Origin: Gemmatimonadota bacterium
Lineage (GTDB): Bacteria; Gemmatimonadota; Gemmatimonadetes; Gemmatimonadales; Gemmatimonadaceae
Reading direction: 5' to 3'
DNA: 58,884 nt
Assembly: GCA_016194585.1 (NCBI GenBank)
Contig: JACQBG010000021.1
Coordinates: 1 to 58,884, forward strand
The notes beneath the pieces are model-generated. The model ran no database searches, was not told the origin of the DNA, and saw nothing but the letters and a program-made list of their open reading frames with translations. Every line of letters starts with the position of its first letter. Position 1 is the first letter of the stretch. Of the stretch, positions 17,301 through 25,572 are shown in pieces. Position numbers and translations under genes: made by a program.

Positions 17301-17540
17301 GCGCGAAAGTCTCCGGAGAACGGGGAGTGGCGCACCGGCATCGGCACGAGGGGATCTGGTCGGGGGCCGCGGGCGTCGTCCGATGCGTCTTCGGCCGGAC
17401 TCCCGCGTTGCGCTCGTCGAGCACCATCACGGTGCGGGGGCGTGAGCGCTTGGTAACTGCCCGAATGGTAGCCGGGCCAAATCCCCCAGGAAGCAGGGTT
17501 ACCGGTAAGCTTTTGTGCGGAAAAGACTGACAGCCTTTCC
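17301..17540 (-). ncRNA. Possible structured leader of the cytochrome-porin operon
   Basis: The gap between the molybdoenzyme and the first cytochrome-porin contains a plausible three-way junction: outer stem GGTAAC (17452-17457) with GTTACC (17498-17503), inner stem GCCCG (17459-17463) with CGGGC (17473-17477), and a short CCC/GGG stem. It would lie about 150-200 bases before the ATG on the minus-strand transcript. It does not match any riboswitch consensus I know, including c-di-GMP-I and Moco. It could also be a terminator or operator region. Confidence 0.3.
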
Positions 17541-19652
17541 CTAGGCCCGGGCGCCCCCCGCCACCGCCACTTCGACCAGATTGTCGTAGAACACCGGCCC
17601 GTGTCCGAGGTCCGTCTCGAGCTGCGACGTGGTCGCGTTCGCGTTCGCGCCGTCCCCCGTGAGCTTGAGCCACCACACCGACGGCGCCCACACCACCGTC
17701 GGCCGCACCGCGTCCGTCACCCGCGCCACCCCGTGGAACTCCCCACGGTCGTTCCGCACCACGAGCGTGGCGCCGTCGACGATGCCTCGCGGCGCCGCGT
17801 CGTGCGGATGCACCATCACCTCCGGCTTCGCGTCGCGCCGCAGCGAATCGACGTTCACGAACGTCGAGTTCAGGAACTGGTGGCGCGGCGACGAGATGAG
17901 CGTCAGCGGGTACTTCGCCGCCAGCGCCGGCACGTTCTCGGGGAACTCGTGCGGCGGCGTGAACGCCGGCAGCGGGTCGAGCCCCATCCGCACCATCCGC
18001 TCCGAATAGAACTCGCACTTCCCGCTCGGCGTGAGGAACCCACCGTCGGCGAAGGGGAGGAACGGGCGCGGCACGTTGAGCCGCACCCAGCCGTGCTCCA
18101 TGAGCGCGTCGAACGTGACCCCCTTCATCCGGTCGGCCGTCGTGTCGAGCGCCTGCCGGATGAGCGTGACGTCGTCGTCGCGGAAGCACGCGTCGTCGAG
18201 CCCCATCCGCTGCGCGAGCAGACGGAAGATCTCCGCGTTCGACTTCGCCTCGCCGAGCGGCGCGATCGCCGGCCGGTTGAGCGTCGCGTGGAGATGGCCG
18301 TACGCGAAGTGCACGTCCCAGTGCTCGAGCTGCGTCGTCGCCGGCAGCACCCAGTCGGCGTGATCGGCGGTGTCGGTCAGGAAGTGCTCGAGCACCACCG
18401 TGAACAGGTCGTCGCGCAAGAGGCCGCGCCGCACGTCGTTCGTGTCGGGGGCGACCGCCGCGGGGTTCGAGTTGTAGACGACGAGCGCCTTCACCGGCGG
18501 CCCGCCGACGCCGGCGTCGGGGAGCGTGAGCGCATGCCCGAGCCGGATCATGTTGATCGTGCGCACCGGCGGCGAGAGGTCGGGGCGCTGCAGCGCCTGC
18601 TTGTTGAACTGGAACGCCGCGCTCGTCGAGAGCTGCACGCCGCCACCGGCGCGGCGCCAGTGTCCCACCACCGCGGGGAGGCACGCGATGGTGCGCACCG
18701 CCATCCCGCCGCCGCCGTGCCGCTGCAATCCATAGTTGATGCGGATGAACGCCGCCTTCGCCGCGCCGTAGCGCCGCGCCAGCGAGACGATCGTGTCCTC
18801 CGACACGCCGGTGATCGCCGAGACGAGCGACGGCGGATATTCCGCGGCGCGCGCGCGCAGCTGGTCGGCGCCCAGCGTGTGACGCGCGATGTAATCGTCG
18901 TCCTGCAACCCCTCGGCGAAGAGCACGTGCATCATGCCGAGCGCGAGGGCCGCGTCGGTCCCCGGGCGGATGCCGATCCACTCGTCGCACTGCTCCGCGG
19001 TGCGCGTGCGCAGTGGGTCGATGGCGATGACCGTCGCGCCGTGGTCGCGTGCCTGGCGCACGAACGGCCAAAGATGCGGGTTCGACGTGAGCGTGTTCGT
19101 GCCCCACAGCAGCACGAGGTCGCTCTCCGGCACGCCCTCGGCGTCGGCGCCGATGTTCGCGCCGACCGTCATCTGCATCCCGACCGCGCCCGCCGTCGCG
19201 CAGATCGTGCGGTCGAGCTTCGAGGCGCCGATGCGATGGAAGAACCGCCGGTCCATCGACTCGCCCTGCACGTAGCCCATCGTTCCCGCGTACGAGTACG
19301 GGAGGATGCTCTGCGGGCCGTCGCTCGACGCGCGGATCGCGTTCAGCCGCTCGGCGATCGCGTCGAGCGCCTCGTCCCACGTCGCGCGCTCGAACGTGCC
19401 GCTCCCCTTGGGGCCGACGCGGCGCAACGGCGTCGTGAGCCGGTCACGATGATACGTGCGCTCGAGGTAGCGGTTCACTTTCGCGCAGAGGAATCCCTGC
19501 GTGAACGGATGGTCGGGATCGCCCTGGATGCGTGTGGCGCGGCCGCGTTCGACGGTGACGAGCGTCGCGCAGGTGTCTGGGCAGTCGTGCGGACAGGCAC
19601 CGCGTACGACGTGCGGCGCGTCATCGTTCGAAATAACCGGCATGACGGACAT
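17541..19652 (-). CDS. Molybdopterin oxidoreductase (DMSO reductase superfamily, YoaE-like)
   Basis: 703 residues. The N-terminus binds a [4Fe-4S] cluster through C20-x3-C24-x3-C28-x27-C56, seen in ACPHDCPDTC and QGFLCAKVNR. Then follow molybdopterin-binding motifs such as SDLVLLWGTNTLTSNPHL and VIAIDPLRTRTAEQCDEWI, and the C-terminal cofactor-binding domain beginning LISSPRHQFLNSTF. There is no Tat signal, so the enzyme acts in the cytoplasm. The layout resembles the uncharacterised molybdopterin oxidoreductases related to Bacillus YoaE/YyaE rather than periplasmic DMSO or nitrate reductases; substrate unknown. It lies upstream of the cytochrome-porin operon in the same direction but 240 bases apart, so a common pathway is only possible. 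A second ATG at 19643 is an alternative start. Confidence 0.88.
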   Translation of the reverse strand: MSVMPVISNDDAPHVVRGACPHDCPDTCATLVTVERGRATRIQGDPDHPFTQGFLCAKVNRYLERTYHRDRLTTPLRRVGPKGSGTFERATWDEALDAIAERLNAIRASSDGPQSILPYSYAGTMGYVQGESMDRRFFHRIGASKLDRTICATAGAVGMQMTVGANIGADAEGVPESDLVLLWGTNTLTSNPHLWPFVRQARDHGATVIAIDPLRTRTAEQCDEWIGIRPGTDAALALGMMHVLFAEGLQDDDYIARHTLGADQLRARAAEYPPSLVSAITGVSEDTIVSLARRYGAAKAAFIRINYGLQRHGGGGMAVRTIACLPAVVGHWRRAGGGVQLSTSAAFQFNKQALQRPDLSPPVRTINMIRLGHALTLPDAGVGGPPVKALVVYNSNPAAVAPDTNDVRRGLLRDDLFTVVLEHFLTDTADHADWVLPATTQLEHWDVHFAYGHLHATLNRPAIAPLGEAKSNAEIFRLLAQRMGLDDACFRDDDVTLIRQALDTTADRMKGVTFDALMEHGWVRLNVPRPFLPFADGGFLTPSGKCEFYSERMVRMGLDPLPAFTPPHEFPENVPALAAKYPLTLISSPRHQFLNSTFVNVDSLRRDAKPEVMVHPHDAAPRGIVDGATLVVRNDRGEFHGVARVTDAVRPTVVWAPSVWWLKLTGDGANANATTSQLETDLGHGPVFYDNLVEVAVAGGARA

Positions 19653-19994
19653 CTCGCGCTCGGCTCCAGGGTGAGTGCCGCTCCGGAATCTAACAGCGGC
19701 GCGGCCGGGAATCGCTCCCGCCATTCGTAAGACTTTACGAGCCAATGAGTTATTTGGAGATCTCGACTGGTATTTCGTCCCGCGCGACCGTCGGCGCGCG
19801 TTTGGCTCCGGGGGCTCGCGTGCGCCACCCGCCTCGACAACCACGCGAACATCTTGTGCCCCTTGCACTTGACCGCTGTATCGCTCTTGACCACCCGTTG
19901 GGAAACCCGTATATTTGGGCGCTGTCCGAGGACTGCGTATAAGGCGCAGTCTCGACTGTGCCTACTAGCCAGATCCCCGTTTAGGAGACCCACC
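19653..19994. other. Non-coding divergent region between molybdoenzyme and lipoprotein genes
   Basis: 342 bases without a credible gene; the short open frames here lack coding character. It contains a small inverted repeat TCGTAA-gact-TTACGA (19725-19740), which could be an operator or promoter element for the molybdoenzyme gene, and the lipoprotein promoter at 19887-19915 with a 5' untranslated region of about 70 bases. Confidence 0.5.
19887..19915 (+). promoter_or_regulatory. Strong sigma70-type promoter of the small lipoprotein
   Basis: TTGACC at 19887-19892 and TATATT at 19910-19915 are exactly 17 bases apart, the best -35/-10 pair in the window. Transcription would begin near 19922. Confidence 0.65.
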
Positions 19995-20213
19995 ATGAAG
20001 CGTTTCGCTCTCGCTGCCGCCGTGCTCGCGCTTGCCGCGTGCGGTGAAAAGAAGGAAGAGGCGGCTCCGGCCGCTGCCGCCCCCGCCGCTGCCCCGGCCG
20101 CCGCGCCGATGGACTCGGCCAAGGCCGACACGGCCAAGAAGCCGGACACGACGAAGGCTGCGGCTCCGGCCGCTGCTGCGCCGGCCGCTGCCGCTCCCGC
20201 GAAGAAGCCGTAA
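19995..20213 (+). CDS. Small Ala/Pro/Lys-rich lipoprotein
   Basis: 72 residues. A basic start, hydrophobic core and lipobox LALAAC give a lipoprotein signal with Cys at residue 17; the next residues GEKK should send it to the outer membrane under the usual sorting rule. The mature part is low-complexity Ala/Pro/Lys with repeated AAPAAA blocks and a central MDSAKADTAKKPDTTKA, with no fold expected. A good AGGAG Shine-Dalgarno lies 8 bases before the ATG, and the gene has its own strong promoter and a strong terminator, so it is a monocistronic and probably highly expressed gene. Function unknown; a periplasmic spacer or peptidoglycan-associated role like Lpp is only a guess. Confidence 0.85.
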   Translation: MKRFALAAAVLALAACGEKKEEAAPAAAAPAAAPAAAPMDSAKADTAKKPDTTKAAAPAAAAPAAAAPAKKP

Positions 20214-20229
20214 TCGCTTCGCCTCGGAC

Positions 20230-20273
20230 AAGCACAAAGGGCGCGACCTTCGATGGTCGCGCCCTTCGTGCTT
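20230..20273. terminator. Bidirectional intrinsic terminator
   Basis: AAGCAC-A-AAGGGCGCGACC / GGTCGCGCCCTT-C-GTGCTT with loop TTCGAT: an 18-bp stem with one A-C mismatch between the convergent lipoprotein and ygfZ genes. The T-tract is short on both sides, as is common in GC-rich genomes. Confidence 0.75.
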
Positions 20274-20290
20274 CCGCCCTCTCGTCGCGC

Positions 20291-21316
20291 TCAGGCGAAG
20301 GGCAGGGAGGTGACGCGCAACGGCGCGTCGCCGCCGTCCCACCGCGCCGTCAGCGCGCTGTCGTCGGGCACCTCGTGCCGCACCATCGCGATCGCGATCG
20401 CACCGAAGCGTGGTGACCACACCGACGAGCGCACGTCACCGACCTCGTCGCCCGCCGCCGTGACGAGCGTCGCGCCGCGCGGCGGCGGGACGTCGCAGCG
20501 CAGGCCCCGGAGGTGGCGGTTGACGTGGCCGCGGAAGTGCACGCGCGCCACCGTCTCCTGTCCCGTGTAGCACCCCTTCGTGTACGAGACGCCGTGCAGC
20601 GCGTCGAGGTTCGCTTCCTGGGCGAGCGTGTTCTCGTCCATGTCGATCCCCCAGAGCGGCCGGCCGGCCTCCACGCGCGCGATCTCCGCCACGGCCGTGC
20701 CGGCCGGTTCGGCGCCCTCGGCGACGAGCCGGTCCCAGAGCGCCGCCGCGCCCTCGACGGGAACGAAGAGGTCGAACCCCTCGCCGCCGAGATCGGGCAC
20801 GCGCGAGACGAGCACGCGGTCGTGGTCGCCGGCGCGCAGGTGGTGGTACGGCGCGAGGAGCAGCAGGCGCGCCCGTTCGGCGCCCGTCGCGGCCGTCACG
20901 AGATTCGCCGAGTGCGGTCCGTAGACGCCGATGGTGCGGAGCACGCCGCTCACGTCGGCGAACCGCGCGCCGCGCGGATTCACGTACTTGCGCAGCATCG
21001 CCACGAAGCCGGCGGCCGCGCCCGGCGCGACGTCGACGAGGGAATCGTCCTCGCGCGCGAACACGCGCAGGTCGGCGATGACCTTTCCCTTGGCGGTGAG
21101 CGCGGCAGCGTACAGGCCCGTACCGTTGGTGAGCGACGCGACGTCGTTCGTCACGAGTCCGTTGAGCGTCTCGGCGGCCTTGGCGCCCGAGAAGAGCAGC
21201 CGGGTGCGCGCGCTGCGGTCGAGCACGGCCGCGCGTTCGCGCAGCGCGTCGTACTCGCGTGTGATGCCGGCGAACGCGGGCACGGCGTCGTGCCCCGGCG
21301 GGATCGGCGCGGTCAT
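20291..21316 (-). CDS. ygfZ: YgfZ/GcvT-type folate-binding protein
   Basis: 341 residues with the YgfZ signature KGCYTGQE (within DALHGVSYTKGCYTGQETVAR) that holds the conserved Cys. The preceding part resembles GcvT (RLLFSGAKAAETLNGLVTND, TALTAKGKVIADLRVF). YgfZ uses tetrahydrofolate and assists synthesis or repair of certain [Fe-S] proteins. It is the last gene of the glycolate oxidase operon and its ATG overlaps the stop of the HAD-like gene (ATGA). The operon encodes the Fe-S subunit GlcF, so a role in keeping it assembled is plausible, though YgfZ clients are usually other enzymes. Confidence 0.92.
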   Translation of the reverse strand: MTAPIPPGHDAVPAFAGITREYDALRERAAVLDRSARTRLLFSGAKAAETLNGLVTNDVASLTNGTGLYAAALTAKGKVIADLRVFAREDDSLVDVAPGAAAGFVAMLRKYVNPRGARFADVSGVLRTIGVYGPHSANLVTAATGAERARLLLLAPYHHLRAGDHDRVLVSRVPDLGGEGFDLFVPVEGAAALWDRLVAEGAEPAGTAVAEIARVEAGRPLWGIDMDENTLAQEANLDALHGVSYTKGCYTGQETVARVHFRGHVNRHLRGLRCDVPPPRGATLVTAAGDEVGDVRSSVWSPRFGAIAIAMVRHEVPDDSALTARWDGGDAPLRVTSLPFA

Positions 21317-22002
21317 CGCGGCTCCACGGGCGCGAGGTGGGCGAGCAGGTCGGCGGCGCTCGCGCCCTCGAGCGTCGGGATCCACCGGTCGGCGCGGAAG
21401 GCGCCGCCGTCGAGCCCACCGACGGCGACCGGACGCAGCCCGGCCTGTCGCGCGGCGTCGATGGCGACGGCCGCGCCGGCGAGGGCGACGGCGCGGCGCT
21501 CGTTGCCGGATCGCTCGAGGCGCGCCGCCGCGAGCGTCCAGGGCGCGTCGGCCGGGGCGTCGTCGGGAAATTCGTCGGCGGTGATCACGAAGGAGAACGC
21601 GGCGTCGAGTGCGGCGAGTTCCAGCGTGAGCGCGACGTCGCGGCGCGGCGTCCAGGCGACGAGCGCCACCGCGGCCACCGCGGCCGCGTCGCGCGCGAAC
21701 GCGGCGGCGCCGGGGCGCAGCAGCGTGGCACGCCGGAAGCGTCCGGCGAAGGCGCGGTCGGCGCGCGCCGCGGCGATCGCGACGGCGGTGTGATCGTCGT
21801 CGCTCGCCCCGGCCGCCGCGCGCGCCGCGCGCACCGCCATGTGGAACGTACGCCCTCCGCAGGCCGCGGCGAGCTGCGCGTCGTCGAGCGTGATGCCGTC
21901 GGCGGCGAGCGCGTCGCGGAGCGCGGCGTGGCGCGCGGGGGCGGTGTCGGCCAGCACGTCGTCGAAGGCGACGACGATCGACGGTCGGCGCGCGGCGGTC
22001 AT
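21313..22002 (-). CDS. HAD superfamily-like protein lacking the catalytic nucleophile
   Basis: 229 residues. The fold is recognisably that of a HAD phosphatase: strand 1 reads SIVVAFDDVLADT and aligns with the canonical FDxDGTLxDT, but the nucleophilic Asp is replaced by Ala (V-A-F-D instead of F-D-x-D). The motif IV region, usually GDSxxDxxAA, reads LAGAAVAIDAARQAGL, so the metal-binding acid is lost too. Motif II may survive as VAWTPR. By position (overlapping ATGA with glcF and ygfZ) the ancestor may have been a phosphoglycolate phosphatase making the glycolate oxidised by GlcDEF. It is probably an inactive or repurposed protein. Unusually Ala-rich, but the reading frame is intact. Confidence 0.75.
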   Translation of the reverse strand: MTAARRPSIVVAFDDVLADTAPARHAALRDALAADGITLDDAQLAAACGGRTFHMAVRAARAAAGASDDDHTAVAIAAARADRAFAGRFRRATLLRPGAAAFARDAAAVAAVALVAWTPRRDVALTLELAALDAAFSFVITADEFPDDAPADAPWTLAAARLERSGNERRAVALAGAAVAIDAARQAGLRPVAVGGLDGGAFRADRWIPTLEGASAADLLAHLAPVEPR

Positions 22003-23252
22003 GCCGACGGCCCGGTGCGCGCGTACGCCGCGTCGAGCAGCTCCACGGGGTGCCGCGCGACGGTGGTCGCGCCGGAGCGGATGAGTCCGGCGCCGATGTG
22101 CATCAGGCATCCCGGATTGCCCGAGGCGACGACCGCCGCGCCGGTGGCCGCGATGTGCGCGAGCTTGGGGGAGAGCACGCGCTGCGAGAGCCCGGGCTCG
22201 ACGAGGCTGTAGAGCCCGGCGCTGCCGCAGCATTGGTCGGCGTCGGGGAGCGGCACGAGGTCGACGTCGCGGATGGCGCGCAGCGCGCGGAGCGGCGGAT
22301 CGGCGACGCGCTGCGCGTGCAGCAGGTGGCAGGGCGCGTCGTACGTGACGCGCGGCGCGCCGTCGAGTGGGCCCGCGGCACGGGGCCCCGCCGCGGCGAG
22401 CAGTTCGCTCACGTCGCGCACGCGAGCAGAGAAGGCGCGGGCGCGGTCGCGCCATTGCGGGTCGTCGCGCAGGAGATGCCCGTACTCCTTCAGCATCGCG
22501 CCGCAGCCGGCGGAATTGACGGCGATCAGGTCCGCGCCGCTCCGCTCGAAGGCCGCGATGTTCGCGCGCGCGAGGGTGCGCGCCCGCGCGGCGTCGCCGG
22601 CGTGCACGTGCAGCGCGCCGCAGCACTGTTGGCCGGGGGCGCTCACGTGGCGATAGTCGTTGGCCTCGAGCACGCGTTCGGTGGCGCGGTTGGCCGCGGT
22701 GAAGAGTCCCTCCATCACGCAGCCGTCGAGCGTCGCGACGGTGCCGCGACGCCCGTCGCCGGCGGGCGCAGCCCTCGCGGCGCGTGACGCCGCGCGGCGC
22801 GTGGAGGCGAGCATCGCCATCGACGCGCCGATGCGTCCGGGCGCGCGGGCGAGCAGGGTGGCGACGCCCGTCGCGCGCAGGACCCGCGCGCCGAGCATCG
22901 CCGCGCGCGTGAGCAGCGGGCTGGCGAACACGACGAGCACGAGGCGCGCGACGACGGGGAGGGGATGCACGGTGGCGAGCCGTTCACGCGTGGCTTCGAG
23001 CAGATGCCCGTAGGGCACGCCGCTCGGGCACGCGCTCTCGCAGGCGCGGCAGCCCAGGCATTGGTCGAGGTGCCGGTTCGCGTCGTCGTCGCCGGGCGCG
23101 AGCGTGCCCTCGGCGATCGCCTTCATCAGCACGATGCGGCCGCGCGGCGAGTCGTTCTCGTCGTCGAGCGCGAGGTACGTGGGGCACGCCTGCAGGCAGA
23201 AGCCGCAATGCACGCACAGCTCGCTCCCCGGCAGGAGGTCGCGGGCGCTCAT
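21999..23252 (-). CDS. glcF: Glycolate oxidase iron-sulfur subunit
   Basis: 417 residues. It starts with two [4Fe-4S] ferredoxin motifs, CVHCGFCLQACP and CLGCRACESACP, followed by two CCG-domain repeats seen as QCCGALHVHAG with GCGAMLKEYG, and QCCGSAGLYS with NPGCLMH. This is the composition of GlcF and related (S)-2-hydroxyacid oxidase Fe-S subunits that pass electrons from the flavin subunits to quinone. ATG overlaps the glcE stop, and its stop overlaps the next gene, so the five-gene operon is translated as a chain. Confidence 0.95.
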   Translation of the reverse strand: MSARDLLPGSELCVHCGFCLQACPTYLALDDENDSPRGRIVLMKAIAEGTLAPGDDDANRHLDQCLGCRACESACPSGVPYGHLLEATRERLATVHPLPVVARLVLVVFASPLLTRAAMLGARVLRATGVATLLARAPGRIGASMAMLASTRRAASRAARAAPAGDGRRGTVATLDGCVMEGLFTAANRATERVLEANDYRHVSAPGQQCCGALHVHAGDAARARTLARANIAAFERSGADLIAVNSAGCGAMLKEYGHLLRDDPQWRDRARAFSARVRDVSELLAAAGPRAAGPLDGAPRVTYDAPCHLLHAQRVADPPLRALRAIRDVDLVPLPDADQCCGSAGLYSLVEPGLSQRVLSPKLAHIAATGAAVVASGNPGCLMHIGAGLIRSGATTVARHPVELLDAAYARTGPSA

Positions 23253-24166
23253 GCGGCCTCCCCGAACAGTCCGGGGTTTAGTATGCGGCGCGGATCGAAC
23301 AGGGCCTTCACGCGTTGCTCGAGCGGGCGGTCGAGCGCGTGCGCGAGCGAATCGAGCGCGGGCGCGGCATGCAGCGCCCGCACGCGGGCCCAGATGGCGG
23401 GGTCGTGTGGCGACGCGTCGCCGACGGTGCGCAACGCGGCGAGGGACGCGGCGACGAACGCCCGGTTGCCGCCGAGGCGCACGAGCGCGCCGTCGTGCGC
23501 GAGGCCGGCGGCACGGGCGGCGGCGCCGTGCACGAGCTCGCAGCTCAGCGGCGCGTACGGTCCGCGCCGGAAGCCGTCGAGGCGCGCGCGCACGGCGTCG
23601 TCGTTCGGGTCGAGCGTGAGGCACCAGGTCTCGTCCACGGGCGGCCGGGCGCGGAGCCGCACGCTCAGCTCGGTGATCACCCCGAGCGTCCCCCACGATC
23701 CGACGAGCAGGCGCGTGAGGTCGAACCCGGCGACGTTCTTCACGACGCGCCCGCCGCCGCGGGCGACGTTCCCGGCGCCGTCGACGAACTCGAGGCCGAG
23801 GGCGAGGTCGCGTGGCGTGCCGAGCGCCGCCGCGCAGGGGCCGGTCGTCGCGGTCGCCATCGTCGCGCCGAGCGTCCCGTCGTCGCCGCCCCACGGGAGG
23901 AGCGGGCACCATTGGCCGTGCGCGGCCGTGGCGTCGTCGATCTCGACGATCGTCGTGCCGGCGCGCGCCGTGAGGGTGAGGTCGCCGGGGACGTACTCGA
24001 CGATCCCGGCGATGCGCGAGATGTCGAGCGGCCGCGCGTCGGCGCGCACGGTGCGCGTGGCCTCGGGCCACGTGCCGCGCGCCACGATGCGCAACGGCGT
24101 CGCACCGCCGTGCGCCTCGGTGAGCAGCGCGGCGAGTTCGCTCGTCGAGGCGGGCTGGTACGTCAT
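23249..24166 (-). CDS. glcE: Glycolate oxidase FAD-binding subunit
   Basis: 305 residues with an FAD_binding_4 domain of the PCMH type, but shorter than GlcD as usual for GlcE. Recognisable are GTTIVEIDDATAAHGQWCPL, the GTLGATMATATTGP and NVAGFDLTRLLVGSWGTLGV regions that contact FAD, and the common C-terminal ending KALFDPRRILNPG. It forms the membrane-associated glycolate oxidase complex with GlcD and GlcF. Overlaps both neighbours by ATGA. Confidence 0.93.
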   Translation of the reverse strand: MTYQPASTSELAALLTEAHGGATPLRIVARGTWPEATRTVRADARPLDISRIAGIVEYVPGDLTLTARAGTTIVEIDDATAAHGQWCPLLPWGGDDGTLGATMATATTGPCAAALGTPRDLALGLEFVDGAGNVARGGGRVVKNVAGFDLTRLLVGSWGTLGVITELSVRLRARPPVDETWCLTLDPNDDAVRARLDGFRRGPYAPLSCELVHGAAARAAGLAHDGALVRLGGNRAFVAASLAALRTVGDASPHDPAIWARVRALHAAPALDSLAHALDRPLEQRVKALFDPRRILNPGLFGEAA

Positions 24167-25572
24167 GGTTCGACGTCCGTCACGCCGGCCCATTCGCGGC
24201 AGTAGCGCGCCGGGACCACCTTCCCCGGGTTCGCGCGCCGTCGCGGATCGAACGCATCGCGCAGCCGGCACATCGCGTCGAGCGAGGCGGCGGGGAAGAG
24301 CCGGTCCATGTAGGCGAGCTTGTCGCGCCCCACGCCGTGCTCGCCGGTGATCGAGCCGCCCTCGGCGATGCACAGCTCCATCACCTCGCGCATCGCGGCG
24401 TGCACGCGGGCCGCCTCGTCGGCGTCGCTCGCGTCGTAGGGGATGTTCGGGTGCAGGTTGCCGTCGCCGGCGTGGAAGACGTTGCAGACGCGCACGCGGT
24501 GCCGCGCGCCGATCTCGGCGATGCGGGCGAGGATCGGGGCGAGCTTCGTGCGCGGCACGACGGCGTCCTGCACGACGAGGTCGGGGGCGATGCGTCCCAT
24601 CGCGCCGAAGGCCTTCTTGCGTCCCTGCCAGAGGCGCGCGCGCTCGGCGGCGTCGCTCGCGGTGCGCACGTCGCGCGCACCGCTCGCGCGGCAGAGCCGG
24701 TCCACGGCGGCGACGTCGTCGGCGAGGCCGGCCGCGGCGCCGTCGAGCTCCACGAGCAGCACGGCGGCCGCGTCGACGGGGTACCCCGCCGCGTAGATCG
24801 ACGCCTCGACGGCGCGGATCGTCGCGTCGTCCATCATCTCGCACGCCGCGGGGAGGATCCCCTCGGCGATGATCGCCGACACGGCGTGCGCCGCGGCGTC
24901 GAGCGAGCGGAAGTCGGCGAGCAACGTGACCACCGACTCGGGATTCGGCGTGAGGCGCACGGTGACGTCGAGGGCGACGCCGAAGCAGCCTTCGCTCCCC
25001 ACGAACGCGCCGAGCAGGTCGTAGCCGGCGCGCCCGTCGCGCGGCGTCTCGAGCGCGACGATCTCGCCGTCGGGGAGGAGCACGGTCGCGGCGAGCACGT
25101 GGTTGAGCGTGACGCCGTACTTGAGGCAGTGCGGCCCGCCGGCGTTCTCGGCCACGTTGCCGCCGATGGTGCACGCCGTCTGGCTCGACGGATCGGGCGC
25201 GTAGTGCAGCCCGAACGGCGTCGCCGCCTTGGTGAGGGAGGCGTTGACCACGCCGGGCTCGACGAGGGCGGTGCGTGCGACGGGATCGACGGCGACGATG
25301 CGGCGCAGCCGCTGGAGCCCGAGGAGCACGACGTCGCCGGCGAGCGCGCCACCGCTCAAACCCGTGCCGGCGCCGCGCGGCACGAACGGCACCCCCGCGC
25401 GCCACAGCGCCGCGACGACGGCGACGACCTCGTCGCGCGTGCCGGGGAAGACGGCGAGCCGCGGGCGGGAATGGTAGCCGGGGAGGCCATCGTTCTCGTA
25501 CGCGAGCAGCTCGGCCGGGCGCGACAGCACGTGGCGCTCGCCGACGATGGCGATCAGCTCCTCGCTCAGCAT
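24163..25572 (-). CDS. glcD: Glycolate oxidase catalytic subunit (FAD-linked)
   Basis: 469 residues, standard GlcD length. The PCMH FAD domain is visible as GVPFVPRGAGTGLSGGALA, PDPSSQTACTIGGNVAENAG and GSEGCFGVALDVTVRL, followed by the FAD-oxidase C domain with VCNVFHAGDGNLHPNIPYD, which contains the metal-binding H-G-D-G-N-x-H, and ITGEHGVGRDKLAYM. It oxidises glycolate or lactate-type 2-hydroxyacids; D-lactate dehydrogenases share this pattern, but the company of glcE and glcF supports glycolate. It is first in the operon; a TATTAT hexamer lies only 6 bases before ATG 25572, so the mRNA may be leaderless. Confidence 0.94.
   Translation of the reverse strand: MLSEELIAIVGERHVLSRPAELLAYENDGLPGYHSRPRLAVFPGTRDEVVAVVAALWRAGVPFVPRGAGTGLSGGALAGDVVLLGLQRLRRIVAVDPVARTALVEPGVVNASLTKAATPFGLHYAPDPSSQTACTIGGNVAENAGGPHCLKYGVTLNHVLAATVLLPDGEIVALETPRDGRAGYDLLGAFVGSEGCFGVALDVTVRLTPNPESVVTLLADFRSLDAAAHAVSAIIAEGILPAACEMMDDATIRAVEASIYAAGYPVDAAAVLLVELDGAAAGLADDVAAVDRLCRASGARDVRTASDAAERARLWQGRKKAFGAMGRIAPDLVVQDAVVPRTKLAPILARIAEIGARHRVRVCNVFHAGDGNLHPNIPYDASDADEAARVHAAMREVMELCIAEGGSITGEHGVGRDKLAYMDRLFPAASLDAMCRLRDAFDPRRRANPGKVVPARYCREWAGVTDVEP

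Noticed and set aside
17440-17520. Cyclic-di-GMP (GEMM) or molybdenum cofactor riboswitch upstream of the cytochrome operon
   Set aside because: Some GG/CC and GUUACC-like segments resemble GEMM, but the conserved GCAAAG core and tetraloop receptor order are not there; kept only as an unnamed structured leader.
19745-19942. A 65-residue open frame starting MSYLEIS in the promoter region of the small lipoprotein
   Set aside because: It contains the promoter and leader of the next gene, has no Shine-Dalgarno and no recognisable sequence.
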